A stretch of DNA of 64,000 nt from Bryum argenteum (GCA_037043015.1 CM073329.1:10928648-10992647); one strand, 5' to 3'. Positions 1 to 12,989 are shown, numbered from the stretch's first letter. The notes: a model not told the origin generated them from the sequence alone. Program-made: numbers and translations.

Positions 1-337
1 GGATTACCATGAAATTATTTGGGCAAGTTTAATATAAAAGATTGCCCGAAGGAGTACTTATTCACATGTACTCTAACACAAAGTAAACTAGACAACAACC
101 ATTCATAAGTACACTCTCTATCTCAAGTTCTTGTCATATAAACCTCTTATGACTAAAATAGAGGGAAACGACCAAACAAGTTGTGAGTGATCCTAACACC
201 TTACTTTACCCTAACACCTCGAGTGTTACTTCATAGAGATTCATTGTTTTAAATAAAAAACGCACGTGAAGAAGCGTGACAATTGTGACATGAGGTAGTG
301 AGGCACATGCGGCATGAAGTATATGCAACAAGTCACA

Positions 338-697
338 TAAGGTAGCGACACCCATTCCCGTTACTGTACCCATTTGCGTCAGCATACAGGGCACCTCAAT
401 CTGAGTGACTTTGATCATTTGTTGAGAACAAATATTACTAAATGCAGTAAAGGTATAGTGGCAGAATTTGCTTCTCCAAGTCACGGAATCAAGGCCATTT
501 AGACACAGTCAAAATGTGCAAATCAATTTTTGACTTTGGTTATCAAGAACGAACACAAATTTTCCAATAACATGACTTTTTCGATACATTTCAGATTAAA
601 ATCTAATTGCCTTTCCCCTGGTATAATAATTTCTCATACTCCTCATTCGGAAGTATGATAATTAGCTTAAAGCCACGGGAATGGGTGTCGCTACCTT
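338..697. repeat. Short inverted-repeat element (MITE-like)
   Basis: A 23-bp arm at 338-360, beginning TAAGGTAGCGACACCCATTC, is repeated exactly in inverted orientation at 675-697. The 314 bp between the arms are AT-rich and have no coding frame I can support. The layout fits a small non-autonomous DNA transposon. No clear target-site duplication is visible beside the arms, so the superfamily is open. The outermost TAA and TTA belong to the palindrome and are not a direct repeat. Confidence 0.55.
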
Positions 698-1971
698 AAC
701 TCACTGGTTGACCTTGACACTCATAATTGTAAAACCTTGTTGTTTTTCTGTTTCTTTCTCCCCTTTTATCTTTTTCGTCTAACAATCATTGTATAATAAG
801 ATCTTTGTCACACAAACTCACGTTGCAATTTGCTTTCCAATTCAAGTAAGTCAAAAAAACCAATAGAAAAAGTGAACGAATGAGGAAAAAAAGAAAGGAC
901 GAGTGAGTTAGAAGCAATGTACGATGGCTTTTTAGCACCCACGATTGGGTCGAACCTTCGGAGTTAGTGGCCGAATGATGGGTAGTAGTTGCGGAAGCTG
1001 ACATGGTTTTCGTAAGTGCTGCATAGACATGGAGCCAAGGCAAGGTACGTACCCGTCTACCCGAAGGGGCACCCGCAAAATTAAATTCCGGCCGCAAGGG
1101 TACAGTTGCCCACACCTTCCTTTCGGGGGCAGCCAGAATTAGGCAGAGGCAGACCATCTGCCCGGCGGGTGGTACAGTTGGCGGGGTGGCCCGGGGGCAG
1201 CCAGAATTAGGCAGGGGCAGACAGACGTGAGACTTGGGATCTCGAGTCGCACTTGGGGGCCGTATAATAAATTTTCCCGGGGCAGTTGGGGCGTTGCGGC
1301 ACGGCTTGCCAGGGTGGCTGGATAACGTGGCGCGCGCTCATTGGTGACGAAAGCCAGGGACCGGTTCAATGCGCATGTCCCTCGGGGGCAGGACCCGGCC
1401 CGGTCTGCTGGCATGGACCCCTTGCCTCTGCTTACTCTGCCTCCTCCATGGGACCCTCCAGGCCTTGAGCTCGAAACGCCATAGCCGTCCGGTCTCTCTT
1501 AACATTCTGCTCGTCTTCCATCGTGTCCCGACAGGCGTCTTCACTCGCTCCGTTCGCCGGTCCTGATTTGTCAACAGAATTTTTATTTTCCGATTTGACG
1601 CCGAATAATAGCTGTGAGCCTATATGGTTGCGGAGCTTCCAAATTTCGACGATCTGTTGTTGTGCTGTGGAGCGTGATCGGTGGTGGCATATTAAACCCT
1701 AATCGATCGGAAGGGAAATACGGGTGTGAGTGATTGAGTGATTGCGGTTTGCAGCGCTGGAGAGCGGTGTGGAGTGTGTTTCTTGGCTGGTGGTGGAGGA
1801 GGAGGAGGTAGAGGCAGAAGCGGTGGCGAGGCTTTTCGGATCAAAACGTGAATTTACGGGGCCTTCAAGCACTCTCTGCATGTGTGCCTGTATTGCTTTG
1901 AGTCACCCTCGGCGCTCCTTTGAGGCTTCACAACTGGAAGGCAATAATTCGCAGCGGAGACAACGCCATCT
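698..1971. other. Upstream region of polyamine oxidase with GC-rich block and local duplication
   Basis: This stretch has no gene I can support. It turns strongly GC-rich from about 1020 to 1560. Inside it, the segment GGGGGCAGCCAGAATTAGGC occurs twice, near 1125 and 1193, 68 bp apart, each followed by a CAG-rich stretch. The region from about 1600 to 1970 is the likely promoter and 5' UTR of the polyamine oxidase downstream. Short frames in the GC-rich part run on both strands and match nothing I know. Confidence 0.4.
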
Positions 1972-2118
1972 ATGGCGCCCGCGGAACAACTCAAGGCCAG
2001 ATGTGAATCTGGTGCGTTCCCTAGCTTAGATCCTACGATCTTGGCACAATTCTCAACTCCCTTTTTCTGTATAAAACAAAGAACCACCCGGCACTCTCTC
2101 CAACCATGTCTCCGTTGA
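1972..2118 (+). other. Possible upstream ORF (48 codons) in the polyamine oxidase leader
   Basis: ATG at 1972 opens a 48-codon frame starting MAPAEQLKARCES and stopping at 2116-2118. It overlaps the better start for the oxidase (ATG 2106) in another frame. An alternative reading is that 1972 is the true start: a GT at 2012 could splice to the exon at 3363 in the right phase. The same phase is reached from the GT at 2155, so both starts give an open protein. Arabidopsis PAO family members are reported to have upstream ORFs that respond to polyamines. Whether this one acts that way is inference. Confidence 0.35.
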
Positions 2119-5100
2119 CTCCTGTAGAGCCCTCTCTTCACGAGCCTAGTTCTGGTGCGTTTAGGACCCGGAGTCTTACCTCAACCTCAATTTAGTGAGC
2201 CAGAATTTTTCCTCTTCGCACGATCTGAATTGGTGACTTGATCTGATTATTATCTGGTCCGTGCCCTTTGATGTTCTAGTTTACTGTGGTTGAAGTTCAA
2301 TAGACTTTCATCTGATCGTGCGGTCAATGGCTACTGTTGCTCTTTTGGACGGGTGCTGATCAGATTAAGCCCGTGGATCGCCTCGAGCTTCGAAATTATG
2401 TACGGTATCTCTTTAGTTATATGGTTGAGTCAGTAGATTGGCTGTGCTTGGCTTCAGGTATTCATACTAAGCTGTCTTCATAGTAGTGTGCTGACTTTGT
2501 AGCAATTAAGAGTCTCTTCTTGAATGTCGAAGCGATAGGTGTTCTTTGAGTTTCACGAAGTTAGGTCCAGCAGATCGCTTGCTTGTCACGGCAGCAGTAG
2601 AACGGTTAGAACATGTTTGTTTAGGTGCGGCGAGTCCACTTGTTTCGATCGTGAGGTTGATTGAAGCATTATTGGAAACGCTATTAGGTCGTAGGATTCT
2701 GTTTGTGACTAGACACTGACGTAATCATTTGGTGGCTTGCTACTGAAGTTTCACCGGTAAAGAGTTTGGCACTCGGACTCCAGAATGCACTTAATTGAGT
2801 TAAGGTGCAGGAATTGTGATTGCCTGTCACAAGGTTTCTTTGAAGTGTACAGCATTTTTCAGCAAAGCTGTTTACTAGCTCCCTTTAGTCGTCTTCCCTC
2901 ATGGACATAATATTTTCTACATTTACTTATCATGTTGACCTGGCTGGATTCAAGGGAAGAAAATAATATTTTATTTGTCAGAGGACGGGATGTAGTTGTT
3001 GTTGTAGACCACCTAGACTTATTAGTTCGAAACTGTCTGTGCTAGTTTCATATGTGTTTTACTTCTTCTCCCGCGTATCACAAGATTTAAACCCTCTATT
3101 GTACAAAGGTCAGAGATCCCAGCTTTTGGTCTTCTATGACTGAATATGAAAGAAATGACAATATAATCTGAAGAATTAACTCTTTATACCTCTGATTCTT
3201 TGCTTCTTTCTTTGAACTTTGCTTGTTGTCTGCTGCTATCGAAGCCTCACTTTTGCCTTCGATTTGGCTACTTATGTATGTCCTCTCTTCCGATCTTTTC
3301 TCAAATAGCCGCAGTGATCACTGCAATTCTTGCTCCTAAGTTTGGTTTCTTATCTTTTTAAGGTCATTTGGAGTTACCTAGAACTGATATTGTTTTGAAC
3401 GTGCTCGTAGGTAATTGTGGGGTAAGGGGCACAAGTGCGGCTGTGACCCCCACAGTTATCGTTATTGGCGCTGGCTTTGGAGGCCTTGCTGCTGCGCGGT
3501 ATCTCCACAACTCAAATCTGGAGGTACGAGAATATATTGGAGAGATCTCGGTTGGCTGATTTTTCAGTCTTTTAGAGACTTTCGTCAGTTTCCAGCAGCT
3601 GTGAACTGTGTACACCGAGTCGTAGATTACATGTTATACTTTGTCTCGAGAGCTCTTACGTGTCTGAAAGGGTAATTCGATGTTATAGTTGAAGAATGCG
3701 TCTTGTGTTGATGACTATGAGGATGTTGGCCTTATTGAGTTACGGTCTTATTATATGTAACGTGGTCGTGCTGGATTTTGCAGGTTGTGCTGTTGGAGTC
3801 GCGTGATCGGATTGGGGGCCGTGTCTACACTGACTATTCTTTTGGCTTTCCGGTTGACATGGGGGCTTCATGGTGAGTTGTCATTCTCATTTTTTTAATA
3901 AATCGTCTAGTAGGTTCTCGTAACAAGCAGTATCTATCGGTCTTGATAAGTCTTGAATTCTGTACCTTCTGCATTGCGATTCTCCAGAGCTCTTTTCAAT
4001 GGCCTCATTTATCGTGATACAGGCTGCATGGTGTTTGCAAAGACAACCCTCTAGCACCCGTCATTGGCAAGTTGAAGTTGCCTCTATACCGAACATGTGG
4101 TGACAACTCAGTTCTGTACGATCATGACCTGGAGAGGTATGCTGCATTGACTTCTTTCTCAATATGCGATATCCATTAGACATATTGTTCAGTTTGGACT
4201 GTGTGTATCGTTTTTTACAACTGATTTGTGTAAATTCATACGTGCAAGAGTCTACCATGCTGCATTTATTACGGAGTGACCATCCTGCTGGAGTCTTAGG
4301 GCAAGGAGAGAAAAATATTTTAGTCTTCAATTGTTACAATTGAGTCTCCTAGCTTGTGTGTGGGTCAGTGCGTTGTATTGGGACAGTTGCAGCCTCTAAG
4401 TTTCTTTGGCCAGTTTGAATCGCATGATCCTCAATTTTTGAATTCTTCGTTCTGTTTAGTTATGCGCTATTTGACATGGATGGCCACCAAGTTCCACAAA
4501 GTCTGGTTAGTAAGGTCGGCAAGATATTTGAGGATATACTGGAAGAGGTGAGTCTTTTCTTCTTGATGGTTGTCTTTTCTTGATTACTTCATTTCGAAAA
4601 TTTGGATTCTATCATCTGCGGGGTACCATCTTGTCTCACGACTAATTAATTTCCAGGCATGGCATCTTTCGGTAGTTGATTTTATTATTTGCCGTTTTGG
4701 TTATGTTATTCAGACCAAGAAGATAAGAGATGAGTTCGCAGATGATATGTCGGTATCCGAGGCCTTCTCATTAGTATTGGACAGACGGCCAGAATTAAGG
4801 TTAGTCATTTTTTTACACCTAAATGTTCTTAAGGGCATCTCTTTCTCAGTAGGTCAAGAGTTGGTACTTCCTTTTCTAATAGATTTCGTTCAGGTGCTCC
4901 TCACGTTTGCACGAGTCATTTAGACCTGCATGTACGATTGTAACTGAAATGTTTTGACCATTGCAGACAAGAGGGAATGGCATACAAAGTTCTACAATGG
5001 TACATATGTCGAATGGAAGGATGGTTTGCTGCGGACGCTGATAACATTTCCGTTCAAAGTTGGGACGAGGTATACCCTTCGTTTCAATGCTGTATAATGA

Positions 5101-6481
5101 TGTGGAAGGGAGTGAACTGGTTTTGTGTAGCTCATTGTTATCGTTATAATGTTATCTATAAGCTCATTTTTCAACCTTGTATTTCTACCATCTTGGTGGT
5201 CCGCTGTTTAGTAACTTTGAGTTTTGTTGTGCAGGAAGTGTTGCTTCAGGGTGGCCATGGCTTGATGGTACGGGGATACGAGCCTGTGATCTCATCCCTT
5301 GCTGAGGGTCTTGATATCAGACTTAATCACAAGTAAGTGTCGGAACTACACCTGCATAAATTTGTGAGTAGAACGTCGTTTAAACGCTCCATATTATGGA
5401 ATGAGTCTCCTTCTGATAATTTCTTGTTCTGACGAGTTTACTTTCGTAGTGCTATCCTTAGAGATGCACTTGCCCTACATTCAATTTATTAGTAAAATGT
5501 TTTACATTAATGTTAAGCTCATATTGCTCGTTCACAGGGTTGCAAAGATTAGTCGGCGCTTGGTTGGAGTGAGGGTGACCACGGAAGACGGGAAGGTTTT
5601 TGAAGCAGATGCTTGTGTTATTGCATTACCTCTGGGAGTGTTGAAAGCAAACTTAGTGCGATTTGAGCCTCGACTTCCTGAGTGGAAGGAGGGTGCAATT
5701 GCTGATTTGGCTGTGGGTAACGAGAATAAAATTGCCCTCTTCTTTGAGAAAGTCTGTTGGCCCAATGTTGAGTTTCTTGGAGTTGTTGCACCAACCTCAT
5801 ATGGTTGCAGCTACTTTCTGAATCTCCACAAAGCAACTGGGCATCCAGTCTTGGTTTACATGCCTGCAGGTAAGTCTTCCCTTTCATGTATATTACAGAT
5901 TCCTAGCATTTATTGTCAATGATATGGAACGAAAGCCTGACCAACGATTGAACTGTTTTATCTGGTGTTAGGCCGTCTTGCTAATGACATCGAACAACTG
6001 TCAAACGAGGCTGCTGCCAACTTCGCCATCAGGCAGCTGAAAAGAATATTACCACATGCTGCAGAGCCGGTATGTGACTGAGTTAAAATACATGCTAGTT
6101 CCATTGTCAATTTGTTTCAATTGGTGTGATTTTCTATCGTGAGCAGTATGCTAATGGTTTATATGAATTCAGATCAAGTACCTGGTGTCAAGGTGGGGGA
6201 CGGACCCAAGCTCACTGGGGTGCTACAGCTACGACGCAGTAGGAAAGGCGCATGATTTGTATGGCCGATTACGATTACCAGTCGACAACTTATTTTGGGC
6301 AGGGGAGGCAACCAGTGAGTTGTATCCAGGAACTGTCCATGGGGCCTTCTCCACAGGAGTCATGGCAGGAAGAGAATGTCTGAAAAGATTTGCTGAAAGA
6401 TGCCGGGATCTGCAGATGTTCCAGCCGGTTATGGCAAAAGAAGACGAACTCATTACGCCATTACAAATCTCTCGGTTGTGA
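2106..6481 (+). CDS. PAO: Peroxisomal polyamine oxidase (PAO2/PAO3/PAO4 type), 11 exons
   Basis: This is a flavin-dependent amine oxidase that back-converts spermine and spermidine, releasing an aminoaldehyde or propanal product and hydrogen peroxide. Exons I read: 2106-2154, 3363-3523, 3784-3872, 4023-4136, 4460-4547, 4714-4799, 4967-5069, 5235-5332, 5538-5869, 5972-6069 and 6173-6481. All phases join, giving about 508 residues; the Arabidopsis proteins are near 490. Visible motifs are the FAD dinucleotide fold [37 protein letters not shown], the [13 protein letters not shown] block, the conserved lysine in NENKI and the C-terminal FAD motif [20 protein letters not shown]. The last three residues, SRL, are a type 1 peroxisome signal, which separates this clade from secreted or cytosolic PAOs. 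The first exon is the least certain part: acceptor 3411 would remove 16 residues, and ATG 1972 is an alternative start. Confidence 0.93.
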
Positions 6482-8934
6482 AGAAACAACTGTATCCTCC
6501 CTCCTTCAACTGTTGGGTAGACCTTGAAGTTTCACTTTCAGGGTAGGTGTGTCATTGTTTTTGTGACAGATAAATGTTCGCATCAATGGAGTGCGAGAAG
6601 TTGGCATCGAGACTGAGATTCTGAGATCATCAACACCCTAACAGATTCTTTACTTAACTTTAGTTTAGGTCTACCAGGGGTGTTATAGGATATTCCACAA
6701 GGTAGTCATCCAGGGATCACTTCATTCCTCGAGAGTGAGCCCGTCATCATTTATTACACCTTCTCGAGGGGGTTGGGTTGTCTCTTACTTCTAGTCTACT
6801 TACTCCCATATTGTGCCCCTAAGCTGCGCAAGCCTGCTTGGGGCACTTTCTTCCTTAGGTTCTGACCTGACTGAACAATGCTTGGTCGTGATAAAACCCG
6901 CACTCTTGCATTCTAATAGAGGTATTGATTCTTGATTTCATGCAATGAGGAAGGAATAGGTGGCCGTATGTCAGGCCAAAAGACCAGCAATCATAATTTG
7001 CTGCTACCAGATTTGGGGTGGGTCATAATGTGAAAATGTCCAATCTCATTTCTATTCCAAGAGTTCTCTGAATACTTCACGTCATTGGAATATGCTATTG
7101 TAGTCCTTCAGTGGTTGTAATATCATGCTCTTTACTCAAGGGATTCGTTGATACTGAAAGAGTGCAGGCAATTTGAATTTTACATTTTCTACGTTCAAAA
7201 GGGAGATTAGATTTTACAGATGATCATATGCTGGTGGTATTATCACTTGATGATTGCTGCCTCATTTTGGTGGTGCTCCTTACATCACCCTTTTGAGATT
7301 TATATGTAAACAGAAGCATGGCTGTTTCTTCCTCCCAAGGGCAGCCTCAGATCTGTATCCATTCATCGGGGCATCGGAGGGCATAATCAAGAACATTCAG
7401 CGTAAATGCTGTGCGTGCAATAAGGTCCACGCCATGGGCGTCTACAGGGAGGGATGGTCTACCCTGTGCTTCTGGGGGCTGTGCGGTTTAAGGTCATTCC
7501 ACCTTAGTAAAGCTCGAAAATGTAAAATCTACTTGATTCATCTTTCAAATAAAGTATGAGCACCTATTTTCATGCATTTAAGGAGTTCATCATACTTGAA
7601 GTGATCAAATGAATGAGTTTCTATTCTTAGGGATTAGAATAGAGAAATGTTAGTTTCTCTATTTTGTGATATTGTTAGGCACTTCCATATTCAACTACAA
7701 ATTCGAGAAGGGACTAATATAGGTATGCATGTACTCGTTCACCCCTATTGAATGTGCATATGAGGAACATCATTTTTGGGTGCCTAATTATGGGGGCTGT
7801 AACTTTAGGTACTCATAACTAGATATTTCCATCCGCAAAAATTGCTTGCACTTGTAACATCCCTATAGATTTCTAATGCTGAAAATTGAGCACTTCACTT
7901 CACACAAACTTTAAAATGTGCAAGATTTGAAATTATGGATACATATGGTGTTTATTAGTCTAAATGAGACTAATAAAACCCGGAAGGGGTTTTTGCAATT
8001 TAGGACAACCTTGATGAAGAGAAAATATGAATAGCTTATCTATATTTTCATCAATATTACTTTTGTCAGAAGTGGATTTTTGGCTAAAAATACCCCAAGG
8101 ACATTTAGGGGTTAGACAAAATGGTGACCTATTGTTTAGAGCCTCCAAAATACATATTGATAACTCTATTTTTTGAACTTGAAACAAACATAAGAGGAAA
8201 CCACCCTCACATGTTTTTCATGAAAACCAACTCCAAATAAAAAGAATTAGGTAAATGTAAATGTGGTGTTGACACGTGGTTACAACCTTCTTCTTATTAT
8301 CGTCACAAATGTCAACTCAAATAAATAACATGTTTAAAGGAAGCAATGTAAACTTGGCTAGACATTAACGATCTAACGTCCATAATGTAGCCTCAATCCA
8401 AAAAAAAAATTACGATACCAAGTATATGCACAAGCAAGCACCAAATGGATTGATGGATTGTGTGAAAATGCATTGTTATAAAAACATAGAAGCACTTGGG
8501 AGAGAAAACTAATAGCTACAAAATTTTGCAATTAGCATGGTAAAAGAAACGTCATGTGCTCCTAACACACAAATAGAAAGAGCCAATGGAATGTAAATAG
8601 GCCCTATCTAAGTATGTCAAATAAGTGCCTCATTGTATGGTTTAGGCGTAGCTTAGACTTATATACAAAAGTATAAAGTAAGTCATTACCTCCATACTAT
8701 CGAAAAGGCTAAGCAAAAAATTATACTCAATCAATTATTAACTTTGCATGAATATCAAACTAAGCAAAAAGGTAAACTATGAAAGTACTAACTTTGCATG
8801 TATATCAAACTGCCCAAATGGCAATTTAGAGCTGCAGGAAGAAAAAGAGAACTTTAGAACTCAATCTTAAGGTTGGAGGTCTAAAAGAAGTACAAAAATT
8901 TGGTACATACTCATGGAATTACATAGAGGTAGGA
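6482..8934. other. 3' flank of polyamine oxidase and AT-rich intergenic DNA
   Basis: The first few hundred bases are the likely 3' UTR of the oxidase. The rest is AT-rich and holds no gene I can support. Near 7910-8120 the sequence resembles part of the TTAA-element interiors seen near 24180-24300, and it holds a TTTAGGGGTTAGA string at about 8104 that looks like a mutated element end. Confidence 0.4.
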
Positions 8935-9150
8935 AATTGTTTCTCAATGAAGAGAATGTGGCTTCTATTTTCCATGCTGGCGTGGTGCTCACCACCAGAG
9001 TCCACCTAATTACAGTGTGGGTTCTTAGACCTTGTTGTATCGATACCCTAAAGTCCCTTTAGGAGGATACGGCGTCCGGGTATCTGTACATCGCTATTGG
9101 CTAGGTAGGAAGTAGGATAGTGTGTACTCCGAGTAGTCTCGCCAGTGGTG
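8935..9150 (+). mobile_element. tRNA-derived SINE, plus-strand copy, 5' worn
   Basis: This copy shares CGTGGTGCTCACCA, a variant of the CTTAGACCTTGTTGTAT stretch and GGCTAGGTAGGAA with the minus-strand copy at 9335-9557. The pair therefore forms a natural inverted repeat around about 185 bp. The tRNA-like head is eroded in this copy. SINEs are copied by host LINE machinery; no LINE is visible in the window. Confidence 0.5.
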
Positions 9151-9334
9151 TTATGACCTTTAAGCATGCATCAAAGGATAGGACAAACGGACACTCTATT
9201 CCCGCCGACCTCAAATAATTAGAGTTTTTCTTCTTCTTTAGAAAATTGCAAATTTTGAGCTTTCAAGCTCCCAAAACAGAAGCATCTCTAGGGATGAAAC
9301 ATACATAGAAGTGAAAATCTCTAAAAATCTCTAA

Positions 9335-9557
9335 CCCCTCTCGAAGTGAACACTATGCTAGTTCCTACCTAGCCACTAGTGCCTTAGAGAAAACCTGCAA
9401 AGGGCTTTGAGGTACCCATACAACAAGGTCTAAGAATCCCCCACCATAGTTGGGTGGATTATGATGGTGAGCACCACGCCTACATGGGGAACAGAACTCA
9501 CGACCTTCTCAGTTGGAGGTCATGAGACCTAACCACCAAGCCAAGGCTTGTGGTGCC
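9335..9557 (-). mobile_element. tRNA-derived SINE, best copy
   Basis: Read on the minus strand, the element starts with a tRNA-like head. An A-box-like TGGCTTGGTGG lies at 9533-9543 and a B-box-like GGTCGTGAGTTC at 9494-9505. Their spacing of about 30 bp suits an internal RNA polymerase III promoter. The body runs on through CGTGGTGCTCACCA and CTTAGACCTTGTTGTATGGG. Related copies lie at 8935-9150, 12990-13125 and 23445-23530. The family name is not known to me. Confidence 0.6.
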
Positions 9558-9744
9558 TAAGTGACTTATATACCTCATTTCTGTGTACTAGAGTTGAGAA
9601 GCCTCAGAGAAATACAGTGAAGATCAATTTGAGAGCTCAAAATTTGATCCACGTTGGATGAAATTTTTATTCAACCAATAAAAACCAAAATCTTTCAAAA
9701 TTACATGTGAAAAAATGTCATCATTTTCTGAAGCTTTATGTTTC

Positions 9745-10012
9745 TCAACCCCTAACTCTCCTTGTTGCAAAACGGTTCAAGTCACAAAATTTGACCTTGC
9801 TTTAGATTAAGCTCAAAAAATCTCAATCTAAGCATTATTTAAGAGATTCAACCGTAAGATCTCAAAGTTCATTTGACCTTCTTCTCACATACCACATTTG
9901 AACCGTTCATTCTTCCTCATTTGTGAGATTATAATGGTCAAAGTTGGCTGATTTTTTCTCGTGCGGGAACCTCCAAAACCCGTTTCCGGTTTTAAGGAGA
10001 GTTACGGGTTAA
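9745..10012. mobile_element. TTAA-flanked MITE, subfamily T1 (268 bp)
   Basis: The left end reads TCAACCCCTAACTCTCCTTG and the right end AAGGAGAGTTACGGGTTAA, giving inverted termini of about 17 bp and a worn TTAA on the left. The interior is nearly the same as the copy at 20956-21222, sharing AACCGTAAGATCTCAAAGTT and ATAATGGTCAAAGTTGGCTG. It has no coding capacity and is a non-autonomous element. The TTAA target and the CCCCTAA tip point to a piggyBac-like family. Confidence 0.75.
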
Positions 10013-11471
10013 CTTCATTCATTTGAAATTTTTATGTGTAAGAAAAAAATCACCATGATGAAATCTATACATGAAACATATCAATTATTTTTTTTTTTTC
10101 ACAAAAGCAAAAAATCTACAATATTCTCTTCAACCACTCTTCATGAATGGGACTCAAAATTTGTCTAATTTTTGAAATCGGTCAAGGAAATTTGAAGGGG
10201 CACCATGGTCGCGCACGAGGACAAAGAACAAGAACAGTGTAAGCGTATGAGGGGCACACTTCGGCATATATGTGAAAACTTGACAAAGTTCACGTCGGGG
10301 CCCATTGGCATGCAGTGGCCACAAGCCTCATCAAGGGACATAACCGAAATTCCGAGCATAGCCCCCTTAAAACATGAAACTCCTTGGCCAAAAATTAATT
10401 AAAAAAACAAAGAAAAAACTTAAAAATTATTCCTCAATGATAAGAGACTTTGATTTTGTCAGATGCCTATGTATGTACATATATGGTAGGTATCACACAT
10501 GACGTGATCAAGTTTTCTATGCCATGGTTCCTTGACCAATAAGAAACCATGGGGCTAACATCATTTTCCATGACGGCCTTTACGCAAACAAAGCACCAAT
10601 ACCCATTTTCTCAAAGTTTGAACCCACCTTTACAAGCGAGTAGTACGTTCTTTTGGGCACAAGTTTTTTTCGACCATAAACGCTTATGGTTAGTTTGGTC
10701 CCACATGATTTTTTTCTTTTCTTTCTTATGACCATAAATGCTCATGGTTAGTTTGGTCCCACATCATTGTGAAGAATGTAGTGGAATTTGTAACTATGGG
10801 TACTTTGGATGATTGAATGATTCAATCAAGGTGCGCATGCTAGGGTTTACGAGCATGGATATGCTTTGCAAGAACATGTAATAATTGACATTGTTCATAG
10901 ATGGATGAAGGATCTATGTTCCGAAAGTGTGCATTACTTTGGTGTATTGGAGAGACATTGGATTCTACAAATGTTTCTAGATTGTGTGCGCGTTTTGTAA
11001 TTTTAGAAGAACTTAGATCATGGACTAGATGTGGTTATGATGTGCTTTTTTATTTTTTTTATTTTTTTTATTTTTTAAATTTAAATCACAAATGTTGAAA
11101 GTGAATATCTTCTAAAATACAAAGAGAGTTGGTTTTGTAGGAAAGGTATGAGAAATTCTACAACCTGCAAATAGTTTTGGCTTCATAAGATCTATTAATA
11201 GTGCTAATAGGCTGCCTAGAGTCGATCAACCCAAAACAACTCCATTTTGCTTCCAGTATTGATCCATCTCAACTTTAGCCCGCCACTGCAATCAATTTCC
11301 ATTGTCTTTTCTTCCAGCCATCAATTGTACCACGTACAATGAATTCTTCGACCTCAAAGAAAGTTTGCATGCTCACACATTTAGTGATATGGTTTGACGA
11401 TTAGTGTTGTAACTCTATGGTGACGTGTGAATTTAAGTGTTATGGTTTGCAAATGACGTCTGGAACACCAA
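10013..11471. other. AT-rich intergenic DNA without a supported gene
   Basis: No gene is supported here. A local duplication at about 10668-10765 repeats GACCATAAACGCTTATGGTT and TTAGTTTGGTCCCACAT about 57 bp apart. The rest is low-complexity or worn repeat sequence. Confidence 0.4.
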
Positions 11472-11800
11472 TTAACCCTTGAACGCCCACACAAGCCCAA
11501 GGGGCTTTTTTCCAACAATCTACTCTGCTCTCACTCTACTCAACTTTTCACCTGACATTTTGATGTCAAACTAGTCACCTTCTTATGGTGCATTCAAAAA
11601 GTGAAATTTTACAATTCAAATCACAACTTGTATGAATGATTTTGTGCTTTGAATGAATTGTGGTAGGTAGGTTGGGGTTGTACATAACCTTGTAGGAGGT
11701 TACAAGCTCATCGTTGATTGGTTTGTTCATGATGCCCAAGTTCAAAAAATGCACTATTCATAATGCCCAAGTCGAGAAGATGTTGTGATCCAATTTTGGG
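11472..11800. mobile_element. Worn copy of TTAA subfamily T4, right end lost
   Basis: The left end TTAACCCTTGAACGCCCA and the interior match the reverse complement of the element at 31560-31866. Shared stretches include GGTTGGGGTTGTA, CCTTGTAGGAGGTT and GATGTTGTGATCCAATTTTG. The right end near 11800 no longer shows the GGGTTAA tip. Confidence 0.5.
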
Positions 11801-12249
11801 CAGCCCATTTCACACCTTATGAGCGTTTTAGAGTTACAAATCTTGTGTAGTGAAGAGTTCTCTTATTGTGATGCCTGGTGTAGTGACTCTACAAAAAAAT
11901 TATGGTGACATTTTTTCTCCTCTCAAAATTTACCCCTAAAGAGAAGCTCTACATTGACCTTCAAAACGATCGTATCTCCAAACAATTTTTCATTTTAAAA
12001 AATATACAATTCTGAAAATTCCAACCTTAGAATCTTCTCTATAATTTTATACAACTAATCAACCCACCAAAAATTTCACCCAACAGATCTTGAGATACAT
12101 TGGGTTTCAGTTTTTGCAAAAACAACTTATCCTTTCTCAAACCGACGGGGAAATTCCTAGATCTTTGTATTTTGGTGTCATGAGCCTTTATCGGAGCCCC
12201 CTTCAGCCAATGGGATTTTTTCATCAAAAAGCCCCGGAATTTTTCATAT

Positions 12250-12420
12250 GAACCTCCCGCAGGCGGTTTTTGATAATTTTGAATTCAAATTTGAGGTCAG
12301 CGACGCCAAATTACTCTCGGAAGCCTTCTCCTTGGAATTTAAAGCCTATACATCAAAAAATTAGGGGGCAATTTACCCATCCCCTCCCTGGCTGCCGAAA
12401 AACGCTCGTAGCACTAAAAT
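12250..12420. repeat. Dispersed repeat, copy 1 (partner at 16281-16440)
   Basis: About 170 bp starting CGGTTTTTGATAATTTTGAA recurs in the same orientation at 16281-16440, with shared ACATCAAAAAAT and a GGGGGC stretch. No coding frame or termini are clear. Class unknown. Confidence 0.55.
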
Positions 12421-12989
12421 ACGGTGATCCGAAACTCCTTACTTGTGCTTTCTACACAGAATAATCTTGCTAGAACTAGACAAGGCTAGCCTAGGCATAG
12501 AGAGAGAGAGAAAGAGAGAGATGATTTGAAGATAAGCTCCCCTTAAAAGGAGTGAAGGGCCAAAATGAATAGAAGTCACATGATTGAGAGATCAAAGTCG
12601 CTTCAGGAGGGTTGCCCAACTGGACAAGCAATTGCATGCCTCAAGGGCAGCTGGGCCCTCGGACACAAAAATCAGCCAGCTTCCCTGCCCTTGAAATCAT
12701 GGCTTTGCTTTCCCCCTCCCTTGGGACCCGAGCCCCCCCCCCCCCCTCCCTCTACCGAATCTCAATGTTACCCAAGGGCATCCGAATCTTTCTATCATGC
12801 CCCCCTCCCTTCAGATAGATAGAAACTCCGGTCCCTTTCTAAGGGGCCAGCGTGAATGAAGTGTCTGTTTGTAATGTTGTTAACCTGATGGCCACTGGAC
12901 AAGGAGAAATTGGGACAATAGTACTTCCTCCTCTTGAGGGTGGACACTGTAACTATGATGGTTTCTAGTGCCTTGAAGATACTTGACAT

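Noticed and set aside
786-1574. Several short frames in the GC-rich block, both strands
   Set aside because: Overlapping frames on both strands without conserved motifs; composition explains them.
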